Shown: one piece after another, positions 17,819 to 27,698 of the stretch
Layout of the letters: each line of letters opens with the position of its first letter
Numbering within the stretch: position 1 is the first letter of the stretch
Source of the DNA: Chitinispirillum sp.
Lineage (GTDB): Bacteria; Fibrobacterota; Chitinivibrionia; Chitinivibrionales; Chitinispirillaceae
NCBI GenBank assembly: GCA_007115975.1
Contig: SKJJ01000141.1
Location: 1-53,181 of the forward strand
Length of the DNA: 53,181 nucleotides
Reading direction: 5' to 3'
The notes under the pieces: generated by a model
The model's database searches: none
Seen by the model: only the letters and a program-made list of their open reading frames with translations
Told to the model about the DNA's origin: nothing
Program-made: the position numbers and the translations under genes

Positions 17819-18150
17819 AGTATCACCTCCCTGGATTTCAACTATGCTAATTTCATGCCATAGGGACATTTAGCTGAAAAACGGCTTAATTGTACCTGTT
17901 CAAAAGGTTGACATCACTGAGGTGATCTGTTTTGATACAGATATGTAGCAATGTAAAACAGGGTGCCGGGTGATAACGGCGGAGACTAATCGGGCCAGAA
18001 TTCGTTTGTCCAAGAGATAAGAGATCCTCTGAGCGTTTTTTTTGCAACTCCGCCCCCTCAGGCAACAAAAAAATCAGGTTTTCCCCCGCTTACAGAACGT
18101 AATTTACTTACTGAATAGTCCAGCAATATAATCTATGGGGAGATCGTAAC
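17819..18150. other. Divergent intergenic region, nothing recognised
   Basis: This lies between the PAC2 gene and the HD-domain gene. It probably holds both promoters, but I could not pick a convincing one. A small frame at 17886-18068 has no ribosome site or protein-like content. Confidence 0.3.
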
Positions 18151-18768
18151 ATGAGTGCACACCTAACAGACACGCGCGAAAGATTTCTGCGGCAAATTGC
18201 TTTTTTGATTGAAATAGACAGGGTTAAAACCATTTTCAGAAAAACACGACTGCTTAGTGACAAACGATATGAAAACGATGCAGAGCATGGATGGCACATG
18301 AGCCTGATGGCGCTCATTTTATGGGAACATTCAAACCAGCAGGTAGATATTTCAAAAGTGGTGAAAATGGCTCTTATCCATGACCTTGTCGAAATCGACG
18401 CAGGCGATACATTCCTCTATGCCGAGGATCAAAAGGACAAGACAGCAAACGAAAGAAAGTGCGCTGAGAGAATTTTTGGTCTATTGCCCGAAGACCAGAG
18501 AGATGAGTATCTGGAGCTTTGGGAGGAATTTGAAGCCAAAGAGACCGCAGAGGCCCTGTTTGCAGGGGCACTTGACCGTTTAGGTCCTGTTATGCAGAAT
18601 TATTACGATGGCGGACATGCCTGGAAAATGCACAATGTCACTGCAGACAAGGTTTTAAAGGTTAACAGTCAGATTAAAAAGGGTTCTGAAGAGATATGGA
18701 ATTATGCAAAAACGCTGATAGAGAAAGTAGTAGAACGGGGTGATTTGGAGTGTAAAGACCGGCAATAA
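18151..18768 (+). CDS. HD-domain hydrolase (HDDC2/YfbR-like 5'-nucleotidase)
   Basis: The 205-residue protein carries the HD_3 domain: YENDAEHGWHMSLMALIL gives the first His, ALIHDLVEIDAGDT the HD pair, and ALDRLGPVMQNY the distal Asp. It should be a metal-dependent phosphohydrolase. Relatives (E. coli YfbR, human HDDC2) dephosphorylate deoxynucleoside 5'-monophosphates. GGGGAG lies about 9 bases before the ATG. Single gene. The substrate is inferred from family only. Confidence 0.83.
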   Translation: MSAHLTDTRERFLRQIAFLIEIDRVKTIFRKTRLLSDKRYENDAEHGWHMSLMALILWEHSNQQVDISKVVKMALIHDLVEIDAGDTFLYAEDQKDKTANERKCAERIFGLLPEDQRDEYLELWEEFEAKETAEALFAGALDRLGPVMQNYYDGGHAWKMHNVTADKVLKVNSQIKKGSEEIWNYAKTLIEKVVERGDLECKDRQ

Positions 18769-18863
18769 GAGAGGGAAAGATCAGTACAACATTAAAGCCA
18801 AAAACGTTCGCCGATTTTTTTTCAGGAAAGACTTTGGCATAAGCAACTGCGACAACGCACCAG

Positions 18864-20099
18864 TCAGTAGGTAAAATCTATACAGAGGATATATCTAACC
18901 CCTTTCCATTCGATAAGTTCAGCAAGTGTCTGACACACCCTTCCGCTAGCCAGGGAGAGGTAGTGACCGGAGATGTATCTTGTTAAACCTGACTGCAGAG
19001 ATATGACATACCGTTTCATCCCATGATCAAAGCCGATACCAGCAGGTTGGTACAATTGACCAGAACTCAGAAAATTGCCTCCTACAGTGGTAGAGAGCTG
19101 TACCCCATGTTCATTGAGTATATAGAAACATTCAAGATTAGAATTCTTTGCCTTAAGATTTCTGAAGATCTCATCGTAGTCAAGATTTGCCAAGGTGGTT
19201 ATCTGTTTCACCAGTTCCTTGAGCGTCGTAATCTGCTCATAACTACGTCTTTTTTTCATCTTCAGTTCGGTTAAACAGTGATATTTGAACGATGATGCCA
19301 GGGTTTTCAATTTTTTTTCAGATACAGAACTGATATCACCTGATGAGGGTAGCGGTTTACAGAAATAGAACCCCTGAAGATAGTCTGCACCATCTTCTAG
19401 ACAGACCAGTGCTTCCTGTTCAGTTTCAACCCCTTCAGCGACCACCATTGCCCCGATATCATGGGCAATCGATACTATCCCCTTAAAAACAGAGCGTTTA
19501 TAGAACTCTTGGTGAATATCCTGTATGAGAAAACGGTCAATTTTTATAATTGAAGGCTGAATCGCAACCATACGGTTAAGGTTGGAACAGCCGGCCCCAA
19601 CATCATCAAGAGCAATCCGGAACCCCATTTCTCTGTAGTTATTCACAAATTTCAGCAGTATCTCCTCATTTTCGATACCAGATTCGAGCAGTTCAATTAC
19701 AACCTCCTGAGGCTCTATCCCATGGGAACAGACAAGATCTGCCAAAGAGTTTGATCCAATGGTGCTTCCGATCAAAACCGATGTATTAATATTGAGAAAC
19801 AGAAGAGGATTCTGTTCACCAGCCTTATATTCTAGAGAGTAATTTTTGATCGCCTTTTCCCTAAATATCCGGTCGAGATCAAGGATATCCCCCGGATTAA
19901 CCGCATAAGAGAACAGCTCTGGCGGGCTGAAAACCGAATCATTGTAATCTCCTCTTGAAAGGGCTTCAACACCAAAAACCTGCCTTTTAGTGACAGAGCA
20001 AATGGGGTGAAACAGTGTCCTGACAGATTTTTTTGCCAGAATATCTGACAGCACATTATTAGTATGCGACCCTTCAACAAAACAATTTCCGGCACTCAT
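18864..20099 (-). CDS. EAL-domain c-di-GMP phosphodiesterase with C-terminal sensor domain
   Basis: From the ATG at 20099 (AAGGGG 9 bases upstream) the protein is 411 residues. The EAL domain (about 20-255) keeps the signature VFGVEALSRG, the metal ligands in LFLNINTSVL, VIELLESGIENE and ALDDVGAGCSN, the KIDRF lysine, VVAEGVETEQE and the LQGFYF end, so it should hydrolyse c-di-GMP. The C-terminal ~150 residues, ending in RYISGHYLSLASG and YILCIDF, resemble the PAS/Cache-like domain of YkuI. It has no signal peptide or membrane helix. An HD-GYP protein lies 16 kb away; no diguanylate cyclase is present in the window. Confidence 0.88.
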   Translation of the reverse strand: MSAGNCFVEGSHTNNVLSDILAKKSVRTLFHPICSVTKRQVFGVEALSRGDYNDSVFSPPELFSYAVNPGDILDLDRIFREKAIKNYSLEYKAGEQNPLLFLNINTSVLIGSTIGSNSLADLVCSHGIEPQEVVIELLESGIENEEILLKFVNNYREMGFRIALDDVGAGCSNLNRMVAIQPSIIKIDRFLIQDIHQEFYKRSVFKGIVSIAHDIGAMVVAEGVETEQEALVCLEDGADYLQGFYFCKPLPSSGDISSVSEKKLKTLASSFKYHCLTELKMKKRRSYEQITTLKELVKQITTLANLDYDEIFRNLKAKNSNLECFYILNEHGVQLSTTVGGNFLSSGQLYQPAGIGFDHGMKRYVISLQSGLTRYISGHYLSLASGRVCQTLAELIEWKGVRYILCIDFTY

Positions 20100-20360
20100 T
20101 ATTGTAGTCCCCTTTGTTGTTAAACAGTTCTTTACAACGCTAAAATCGTGCCACAACCATTACAAAGGGGATTTCAGGAAAAAACCCTGCAGTTTAAACC
20201 TTCTTTTGATACAAAAGCGTGTTTTTTTTCTAAAATTGATACAATTTTGATGGGGCGGGCAGGCCAATTGCAGTGCCTTTCCTGCAAATGACAACTTAGA
20301 AGGAAGCTGTTTTCCTTTTACAAAACAGCCCCCCCCCTGGAGAATACGTCCCAGACACAC

Positions 20361-20400
20361 AAAAGGCCTGTTATCTCAATGACAACAAGCCTCCCTTTTA
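20361..20400 (-). terminator. Intrinsic terminator after lipoprotein gene
   Basis: Read on the minus strand, AGGCTTGTT (20384-20392) pairs with AACAGGCC (20365-20372) and is followed by TTTT, 17 bases past the stop of the upstream lipoprotein gene. An outer AAAAGG/CCTTTT extension strengthens the stem. Confidence 0.6.
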
Positions 20401-20416
20401 TTATAGGGCAAAGCCT

Positions 20417-21289
20417 CTATCTCAGAGGAAATCTTCTGTAATCACTTTTAAGAACCTCATAAGTTATGTAGCCGTCTTTTGAACTGTCGGTGACAGTTGA
20501 GTCGTAAGCGGGTTTTGATTCTGTTACCCATCGATTTGTCTCAGGATCAAGCCGCTGGAAGTTATACCGTACCCTCTTATCGTTTGTAACATATTTAAAA
20601 GCAACATCTCCCATAAGATCCCATTTACCCTCAGACTGAAACTCCCAGTCATCTCTTGTTGTTGCACTGGTAGTTCCCCTGCTTCTATCCATCATGTAGA
20701 GAGACCCATCAGGCCGCAGATGAATTTCGTGCCTTTTGACAACATTAAATCTGCTATCCGGAGATTCCTCTTCCATAACCCATGCACCAACAAAATGGCT
20801 GCGCAGCGAATCCGCCAGAGCCTGTTGTTCCAGAAGTGTATCAAGCTGCAGATCAAGCGTTTCCAGCCGGGTCCTTGCGAGCAGTGGGGAAGGGACTTCA
20901 ATCAGCGAATCGACCGTAGCAAACAACTTTTGGGCCTCCTTGAGATGTAATCCTTTGAGGGGTTCCCCTTTCTCCTCAGCAGCAGCTCTGAGAGAAGCGA
21001 TTACAGCAGCACTCTCCTCCAGCAGCACCCCCATTCTCTCTTCAAAATCATTGAGAGCATTGTAAAGAGAATCACGGTATTTGGTATAATTAGCGGAATT
21101 TCCGATTGACTTTGCGGTTTTCATATGGTTAAGGTACATGCTTATTCTGGTCATTTCCCTTCTTGGCACGCCCCGATCTCTTAAGTCGGCAATTCTGCTT
21201 TCAGCTTCTTCTATGGTGATTTTCTGCCCGCACCCAACAACAAGTAACGTTATCAGAAGTAGAACTCCCGTAAAAAAGATATGCTTCAT
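20417..21289 (-). CDS. Hypothetical lipoprotein
   Basis: From the ATG at 21289 (AGGAG 7 bases upstream) the product is 290 residues. The signal peptide ends LLVVGC with the lipidation Cys at about 20. A helical, charged region (about 25-165) follows, then a compact C-terminal half starting FVGAWVMEEESPDSRF. That half has an RPDGSLYMMDRS segment and an EFQSEGKWDLMGD block, resembling small lipocalin-like scoring domains in which a GSW- or GKW-type motif recurs. No named family recognised. Single gene with its own terminator, downstream of the efflux operon on the same strand. Confidence 0.6.
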   Translation of the reverse strand: MKHIFFTGVLLLITLLVVGCGQKITIEEAESRIADLRDRGVPRREMTRISMYLNHMKTAKSIGNSANYTKYRDSLYNALNDFEERMGVLLEESAAVIASLRAAAEEKGEPLKGLHLKEAQKLFATVDSLIEVPSPLLARTRLETLDLQLDTLLEQQALADSLRSHFVGAWVMEEESPDSRFNVVKRHEIHLRPDGSLYMMDRSRGTTSATTRDDWEFQSEGKWDLMGDVAFKYVTNDKRVRYNFQRLDPETNRWVTESKPAYDSTVTDSSKDGYITYEVLKSDYRRFPLR

Positions 21290-21447
21290 ACTACTGCTCC
21301 TGGAAAAAGTTTTAACAATAAATACTCTCATATCGTTAATTTACCACATTATTTATATAAGCGGGGAATTTTTTTTGCGAAAAGGGGTAGGTTTATTGAG
21401 CAGACAGCATTCTGAAAAAGAATACCACTGGGGAGGGTCGTCGCCAT

Positions 21448-22896
21448 TTATCGCATTGAATCCACCCCTCTTCTCTCCAGAAGAGTCCCGTCTTTGAGGT
21501 ACAAATCGAGCAGAGAACTCACATAGGTATTTTCTGCCCGAGCTTTGTCGAGCTGTGCAGAGATGAGATCCCGCTGAGCCTGCAGTAGCATATATCCTGT
21601 TGATTTTCCTGCTGCCAGCTTCATCTCTTCAGCCTCAAGTCTCTCTTGCTGTAACTGGTGTGAAACAGCTGAAGCCTCAATACGTTTCTGTGCCCGTGAG
21701 ACTTCAAGATATGCTGAGCGAACCTCGTATTCTATAAGTCTTGTTAGGTTTTCGAGCGAATGGCACATCTGTTCACTGCCAAACTTTGCCCTGCGGTAAA
21801 CTTGCCGGGCAGCTCCGCTTGTCAGTGGGAAATCAAGCACAAGCCCACCGGAAAGGGACTTTGTCATCTGTGATTCCCTAAAATCCATCGCATCGGAGAA
21901 ACTCTCATGACCGGAATTTCCCTGCAAAGTCATAAAAAAGTCCAATTTGGGAAGGAGACCGTTTCTGGTCTGAATCACCTGAAGCTCACCTTTTTTCTCC
22001 ATAGTGCGGGCAAGTCTCAGATCGGGTCGCATTCTTTTAGCAACAAACAAGTGATGGGACAGTGAATCTGGAGCACTCAGGGTTAAAAAAGTGTCCACTG
22101 TAAGGATATTGGTATTCCACAGATCAGGTCTATTCATCAGGTAAATAAGGCGATATTTTTTTCGGGTATATTCAGTCTGAGCATCAATAAGCATACTTTC
22201 CCTGTGAGCAACCTCAGCTTTTATGGCAGCAAGATCCAGGGCCGCGATACGTCCGGCCTTAAGACGCTCCTGGGACTCGTAAAGCAGCCTTTGGGCAAGC
22301 TGCAGCGATTGCTCATGGATTTGCAGCTCCTGCTTTGAGAGGTGAATGTCGCGGTAAGCTCTTTCTGTATCTGCTATAAGTCTTTGAGCATACCCCACCA
22401 ACTCTTCGCGTTTTATGGCAATATCAAGATTGGCACTACTTACAGGAGCAAGATTGACAATAGGGTTAAGTCCACGAAGAATTGCCTGAGTGAGAGTAAT
22501 CCCAAGAGTATTGCGATACTTCTCTGTCAGAGACTGACCTGCTAAATAGGAGCTCTGGGGTTGAGCACTTGCTCTTGCCTGTATCTGTGTTCCGGTAGGA
22601 AGCGATTCTGTCACCAGAACAGAAAAATCCCTTGCGGTTCCGCGGCCCACAGCGTCTTTTACTTCCGAAAGCCCGAAACCAACCTTAATGCGCGGTTCAT
22701 ACTGATACAACTGTTCTCTTAAAACCGTTGTGGCAATATCAATGTCCAGTTTCTCTATATTTATTACCGGATTGGACCTGGTTACGTTTTCAAAGACCTG
22801 CTCAAGTGTTAGATGAACTGTCTCCTGCACATCAGCACCCACACCGAAACCTGCTGCAACCACGATAATACATCCTATCAATTTTACTTTTCTCAT
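21448..22896 (-). CDS. TolC-family outer-membrane efflux protein
   Basis: This 482-residue protein has a signal peptide (about 1-21) and two outer-membrane-factor repeats of long helices, for example the AERAYRDIHLSKQELQIHEQSL region and the C-terminal RLEAEEMKLAAGKSTGYMLLQAQRDLISAQ block. It is the outer-membrane duct for the RND pump encoded just upstream, 16 bases away. It is the last gene of the three-gene operon; no clear terminator is seen after it. Confidence 0.92.
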   Translation of the reverse strand: MRKVKLIGCIIVVAAGFGVGADVQETVHLTLEQVFENVTRSNPVINIEKLDIDIATTVLREQLYQYEPRIKVGFGLSEVKDAVGRGTARDFSVLVTESLPTGTQIQARASAQPQSSYLAGQSLTEKYRNTLGITLTQAILRGLNPIVNLAPVSSANLDIAIKREELVGYAQRLIADTERAYRDIHLSKQELQIHEQSLQLAQRLLYESQERLKAGRIAALDLAAIKAEVAHRESMLIDAQTEYTRKKYRLIYLMNRPDLWNTNILTVDTFLTLSAPDSLSHHLFVAKRMRPDLRLARTMEKKGELQVIQTRNGLLPKLDFFMTLQGNSGHESFSDAMDFRESQMTKSLSGGLVLDFPLTSGAARQVYRRAKFGSEQMCHSLENLTRLIEYEVRSAYLEVSRAQKRIEASAVSHQLQQERLEAEEMKLAAGKSTGYMLLQAQRDLISAQLDKARAENTYVSSLLDLYLKDGTLLERRGVDSMR

Positions 22897-22912
22897 TTTT
22901 CCTCTTCTGCTC

Positions 22913-25900
22913 TCACGACGTACTCCCTTGCTCCCCCCCCGACACTCGCCTCTTCCTCTCCTCTACAAATGAGTAGACCACCGGAATAAAAACGAGTGTA
23001 ATCAGAGTGGATACCAACAGTCCTCCGATAACAACACGAGCCATAGGGGCCTGTGCTTCCCCTCCTTCACCAAGCCCCAAAGAGAGCGGGAGAAGCGCCA
23101 TTATCGTAGTCGAAGTGGTCATAAGAATAGGGCGAAGTCTTCGTTCACCGGCTTTTTTGAGTGCATCGTAAAGCTCCATACCATGCACTCTGCGATATCT
23201 GTTTATGGTGTCAACCAGTACAATGGCATTATTGACTACTATACCGATAAGAATAATACACCCGATAAAAGCCTGCACACTGAAAGAGGTACCGGTAAGA
23301 AGCATAATGGTGATAACTCCGATGAGTGCAACCGGGATGGAAAAAAGTACAATGAAAGGATCCTTAAAGGATTCAAACTGCCCTGCCATGACCAGAAAAA
23401 CCAACAGTATGGCAATACAAATCCCCGTGATAAGTTCTCTGTAAGCTCGCTGTTGCTCTTCATAATCACCCCTTATGAGAACAACAAAGTCTTCGGGGAT
23501 GGATACATCTCTGATAACTCTTCTGAGATCAGCAGCAACAGAGCCCAGGTCGCGCCCGGAGTGGTTTACATCTACATTTATTATCCGTTCCCTGTCCCGT
23601 CTCTGGACCTGCATAGGCCCAACACCAGCCTCAATTCGTGAAACCGACTGCAGAGAAACCGGTGTTCCGGCACTGTTTATAAGGGTCATCCTTGACACCC
23701 GCTCCAGATCCCTGCGTTCATCATCCCTAAGCCTAACCCTTACATCATACTCATTTCCGCGCACTCTTATCTGTGTTGCCCTTGTTCCGCCCATTGCAGT
23801 CTGAACAGCGCCTCCGATCTGAGAGGCAGTGAGCCCAAGATCGGCAGCTCTGTTGCGATCGACAACTACCCTGTATTCAGCCATTCCTGTCTCACGGCTT
23901 ATCTCAGTATCGGTAACCCCATCAACGTCTCTAACTGCAGCAGCGACTTGTTGGGCGATTTCCTGTCCGGTTTGGAGGTCATGTCCCCTGATTTCAAGAG
24001 AAACCGATCCACCGTCACCACCTGAGCCCATTCTCAATAGAAACAGCCCCTGCCCTTCACGAACCCTTATAGTGGCACCGGGAATATTGTTTAATTCTCT
24101 CCTGAGATGGTCTGCGATCTGAGTGGTGGACCTTCTGCGCTGAGCTCTTGGCACAAGGGGGATACGAATATTGGCAGTATTGCTTCCCTGGGCCCTCCAG
24201 CCTCCGCCGCCAACTCTTACGAAAACAAACTGCTTTTCAGGTATCTCTGCAAAGATGACCCTCTCAATTTCCTTCACGGTGGCTTCGGTGACATCAAGCC
24301 GGGTTCCAGTTTCCATGGTAACATTAACACGCACCTCACTTTCATCGGCAGAGGGCATAAGTTCCATGCCAACCAGTGGAAGCAGAAGTAGAGTGCATAT
24401 AAACAGAAAGACCACACCTCCAACAACAGTCATTCGGTGTGTAAGAGCCCAGCTAATTATCCTGCGGTAGTAATTCGTAACATATCCAAGTCCCCTTTTT
24501 GATCTGGAAAAAAGCGCCGATACAAACTTGCTTTTGGATCCGCTCAGATCATAGACATGAAGGAATTTTGAAGAGAGCACGGGAACAAGGGTGAGAGCGA
24601 CAATAAGTGAACAGGCTAAGGAGAAAGCAACCACATAAGCAAGCGACTGAAACATAACTCCCGACATCCCGCGGATAAAGACAACCGGGAAAAACACGAC
24701 CAGTGTCGTAAGGGTGCTTGCTGTCACCGCAGACCACACCTCAGCCCCACCCTGTACTGCGCTGTCAAAGGGCGTCTCTCCTGTCTCTCTTTTGTAAAAA
24801 ATATTATCGAGCACAACAATGGCGTTATCAAGCAACATCCCTATACCCAGAGCCAAGCCCCCGAAAGTCATCATATTGAGGGTGAGGCCGGAGAAATAGA
24901 CCAGTGCAAAAGTTGCAATTACACATACGGGAATAGCAGCAGAGACGATAAGAGTGGCGGAGAGGTTGCGCATAAAAAGCAGAAGAACCGCAACGGCGAT
25001 TATTCCACCTATCATCAGAGATGTTGCAACAGCTCCTATAGAGCGCTGGATGTAAACAGATGTATCGATAAGCGGAAGAAGTCGAATTTCAGGAATATCA
25101 CTGTTGATTCTCTGCATCTCACGATGCACCCCGTTTGCAACCGCAACAGTATTGGTGCCGGTCTGTTTGCTTACAGAAAGTTGAACTCCCGGCTCTCCGT
25201 TGATTCTTATGATGCTTGTGGCCTCCTCAAAGCCATCGGTTACAACAGCGACATCAGAGACTCTGACCGGCACTCCATCCCTGAGAGTCACAATAGTATT
25301 ACTCACGTCATCTAATTTTTCATACTCAGCCAGAGTTCTTACAATTATCTCCCTGCTTCCAATCTCAACCGATCCAGCAGGTATGTTCCTGTTCTCCTGG
25401 CGCAATGCATTAACAACCATAGCCGCAGAGATGCCAAAAGATTCGAGGGCCGAAGCATTGAGTGATACCTGAACCTCACGTCTGGTTCCACCTCTGATAT
25501 CAACCGAAGCCACTCCGTTCACCCGCTCCAGTCGGTACTGGACCTGGTCTTCTATTATCTGTCTTACACGAACCAGATCGAGCTCGGAAGTAACTCCGAG
25601 GATCAATACGGGAAACGCACTCAGGTCAAATTTCCGAATAGCAGGCCTGTCGGCCTCCTCCGGAAGTCTGGCCAGAATGCGGTCCACGCGGTCGCGAATA
25701 TCATTGACCGCCTCATCAAGATCTGTCCCCCAGATAAAAGCAACCCGAACAACACTCCTGCCTTCACTTGATGTAGAAACGATCTCCTCAATTCCCTGGA
25801 TACCGGCAAGTGATCCTTCAATTGGCCTTGTAACAAGTTCCTCGACTTCCTGAGGTCCTGCATTGCCATAGTTTGTGATAACCGAAATAGTTGGCAGTGT

Positions 25901-26026
25901 CACCTCCGGCATCAAATCGATTGGAAGGCGCCCAAGAGAGAAAACTCCTACGACAAGAACCACCAGATAGATAACAGAGGTCAGTATTGGCCGGCGGACC
26001 GTAAGGGTCATTAGGGGATTGCTCAT
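22913..26026 (-). CDS. RND multidrug efflux transporter (HAE1/AcrB family)
   Basis: The 1037-residue pump has the complete AcrB layout: N-terminal helix (RRPILTSVIYLVV), a large periplasmic loop, six helices, a second loop, and six more helices. In the fourth helix GIGMLLDNAIVVLDN keeps the first Asp of AcrB's DD pair (D407), but the second (D408) is Asn. In helix ten GIVVNNAIVLVDT has Asn where AcrB has the relay Lys (K940). This variant is common in many bacterial HAE1 pumps but means a different proton relay. Its ATG overlaps the adaptor stop by 4 bases. Confidence 0.94.
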   Translation of the reverse strand: MSNPLMTLTVRRPILTSVIYLVVLVVGVFSLGRLPIDLMPEVTLPTISVITNYGNAGPQEVEELVTRPIEGSLAGIQGIEEIVSTSSEGRSVVRVAFIWGTDLDEAVNDIRDRVDRILARLPEEADRPAIRKFDLSAFPVLILGVTSELDLVRVRQIIEDQVQYRLERVNGVASVDIRGGTRREVQVSLNASALESFGISAAMVVNALRQENRNIPAGSVEIGSREIIVRTLAEYEKLDDVSNTIVTLRDGVPVRVSDVAVVTDGFEEATSIIRINGEPGVQLSVSKQTGTNTVAVANGVHREMQRINSDIPEIRLLPLIDTSVYIQRSIGAVATSLMIGGIIAVAVLLLFMRNLSATLIVSAAIPVCVIATFALVYFSGLTLNMMTFGGLALGIGMLLDNAIVVLDNIFYKRETGETPFDSAVQGGAEVWSAVTASTLTTLVVFFPVVFIRGMSGVMFQSLAYVVAFSLACSLIVALTLVPVLSSKFLHVYDLSGSKSKFVSALFSRSKRGLGYVTNYYRRIISWALTHRMTVVGGVVFLFICTLLLLPLVGMELMPSADESEVRVNVTMETGTRLDVTEATVKEIERVIFAEIPEKQFVFVRVGGGGWRAQGSNTANIRIPLVPRAQRRRSTTQIADHLRRELNNIPGATIRVREGQGLFLLRMGSGGDGGSVSLEIRGHDLQTGQEIAQQVAAAVRDVDGVTDTEISRETGMAEYRVVVDRNRAADLGLTASQIGGAVQTAMGGTRATQIRVRGNEYDVRVRLRDDERRDLERVSRMTLINSAGTPVSLQSVSRIEAGVGPMQVQRRDRERIINVDVNHSGRDLGSVAADLRRVIRDVSIPEDFVVLIRGDYEEQQRAYRELITGICIAILLVFLVMAGQFESFKDPFIVLFSIPVALIGVITIMLLTGTSFSVQAFIGCIILIGIVVNNAIVLVDTINRYRRVHGMELYDALKKAGERRLRPILMTTSTTIMALLPLSLGLGEGGEAQAPMARVVIGGLLVSTLITLVFIPVVYSFVEERKRRVSGGEQGSTS

Positions 26027-27219
26027 CTTGACTCTCTCCTGCCCTGCGATGCGGGTCGAGAAGCGCTCTTCTCTGTTATCACCGTTGCACCATCCCTTAA
26101 CAGATGCTGGCCTAGTGTAACCACCGGGCCCTCTATTGCTTCAGGAGAAACAATCTCAGTCCATGTTTCATTTTTAATCCCTTTGATCACCTCTGTCATA
26201 CTCACCGTTAGCGAGTCGGTAAGCGTATAGACATAGTCTTTTCCATCTCTTTCGAAAAGTGCAGGCGTTGGCACCACAAGGGCAGAATCATTCTGGGCAA
26301 GGGTTATAGAGAGGCGGGCAAACATACCCGGCTTCAACAGTAGCGAATCATTGGGCACAGCAATCTCCACGACAGCAGTGCGTGAAGCCTGTTTGAAAAA
26401 CGGGGCAACACGATAAACCACTCCTTCAAACTCTTCCCCCGCAATCGCATCAACCACTACCAAAGCTTGCTTGCCTGGTTCAAACCTGCCGTAATCCCGC
26501 TCTGTAACGGCTATTTCCACAAAGACAGTATCGATACCCACAATGGTAAGTATCGGTGATCCGGGCTGCAGCTGAGCCCCTGGGTCAATATGGCGCTGAG
26601 CAACAAGTCCCCTCTTTGATGATCGGATTTGTGTGTACCCCAATCGGGTATTGGCCTGAGCAAGAGATGCCTGTCGTTGTTCGACCTGAGCACGGGCGAG
26701 ATCAAGTCTGGAGCGATGAGACTCTAACTGTGTCTCCATGGTTTCAAGTTCTACCTGTGAAGATATTCCTTTTAAAACCAACCCTCGGAGTCTTTCCAGT
26801 TCCCGCTCAGCAAATGAGAGTTGTATTTGTGCATCTTTAACTGAAGCCCGGCTGACCCTGAGCTGTGCCTCCATCTCACGAAGAGAATTGCGATACTCGG
26901 TATCATCTATTTGCCCAACAACCAGGTTTCCACCAACTACATCACCGATTCGTCTGTCGAGATTCATAAGTCTTCCGCCAACCTGCGCAGCTATTATATA
27001 GGTATAGGAGGCATAAACTGTCCCGGTAAACTCACGATCATCTCTTATCTGTCTGATTTGGGCATCTGCGGTTCGAACAGGCACCGGCCCCTGCATTCCA
27101 CCTCCCCTGCGCGGACCAGAGCTCTCTGTTTCACCACCGCTTCTTAAAAACAGGGTATACATTGTCAAAGCGGCTATTATGAATGCCGCAACACCGATGG
27201 CAAGTCTCTTTCTTCTCAT
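26023..27219 (-). CDS. RND periplasmic adaptor (membrane fusion protein)
   Basis: The 398-residue protein has an N-terminal membrane anchor (about 7-27) and the classic adaptor series. A lipoyl half-motif (ASYTYIIAAQVGGRLMNLDRRIGDVV) precedes a helical hairpin of about 80 residues (Glu/Arg/Gln-rich). A second lipoyl half (LGYTQIRSSKRGLVAQRHIDPG) and beta-barrel and membrane-proximal domains (KPGMFARLSITL) follow. It bridges the RND pump and TolC. First gene of the operon; order adaptor-pump-TolC. Confidence 0.93.
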   Translation of the reverse strand: MRRKRLAIGVAAFIIAALTMYTLFLRSGGETESSGPRRGGGMQGPVPVRTADAQIRQIRDDREFTGTVYASYTYIIAAQVGGRLMNLDRRIGDVVGGNLVVGQIDDTEYRNSLREMEAQLRVSRASVKDAQIQLSFAERELERLRGLVLKGISSQVELETMETQLESHRSRLDLARAQVEQRQASLAQANTRLGYTQIRSSKRGLVAQRHIDPGAQLQPGSPILTIVGIDTVFVEIAVTERDYGRFEPGKQALVVVDAIAGEEFEGVVYRVAPFFKQASRTAVVEIAVPNDSLLLKPGMFARLSITLAQNDSALVVPTPALFERDGKDYVYTLTDSLTVSMTEVIKGIKNETWTEIVSPEAIEGPVVTLGQHLLRDGATVITEKSASRPASQGRRESR

Positions 27220-27457
27220 ATCTATCCGTTTTTTCTATTTAAGATTTTTTCAGCCGTTTATTAAAATGGATATTTCCAATAGCTATAAACCAGTCTGTTA
27301 TTAAGAAATGTTACTGTTAGATTTTCCGGGGATGGAGAGTGTTACAAAATTTATATGCTAGCGGTAAGAATAATTGGTTTAATGGTTAAAATGTCATTCG
27401 AGTCGACATATGGAATGGTCTTTAGTAAGGGGCTGGGGCTAAAGAATGTCCTCCGTC

Positions 27458-27496
27458 CTCCGCCCTCCGCACTAGTTGCTATTGAGGAGGGCGGAG
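27458..27496. repeat. Perfect 11-bp inverted repeat
   Basis: CTCCGCCCTCC and GGAGGGCGGAG flank a 17-base loop. A further CTCCGT copy at 27451-27456 precedes the left arm. Confidence 0.6.
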
Positions 27497-27549
27497 CTTC
27501 TAGCCGAAGTGGTTTCTGTACTGGGCACCCCAAAACATACTATGATTTC

Positions 27550-27633
27550 TGTGCCGGTGGGGTTGGTTGATAGTGGGAGGGTTGAATTTAACGCAGAGGA
27601 CGCAGAGAGCGCGGAGATACGGAGAGTTTAAAA
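27550..27633. repeat. Repeat R3, copy 2
   Basis: Matches 6193-6257 through GGGGTTGGTTGATAGTGG, GAGGGT, GAATTTAACG and CAGAGGACGCAGAG. It then carries an extra AGCGCGGAGATACGGAG before the shared AGTTTAAAA end. Confidence 0.7.
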
Positions 27634-27654
27634 CATAACGTGGTACCGAGTGAA

Positions 27655-27698
27655 GCGAGCCGAAAGGAGAACCGGTGCCGTCCGCGGCAGGCGCCCAA
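27655..27698. repeat. Repeat R4, copy 2
   Basis: Contains GGAGAACCGGTGCCGTCC, then G instead of T, then CGGCAGGCGCCCA, as at 10-42. It directly follows R3 copy 2, so R3 and R4 may be parts of one larger element. Confidence 0.7.

Noticed and set aside
27355-27570. Open frame in the efflux/Xer intergenic region
   Set aside because: It spans a perfect inverted repeat and low-complexity sequence, without a ribosome site or protein-like composition.
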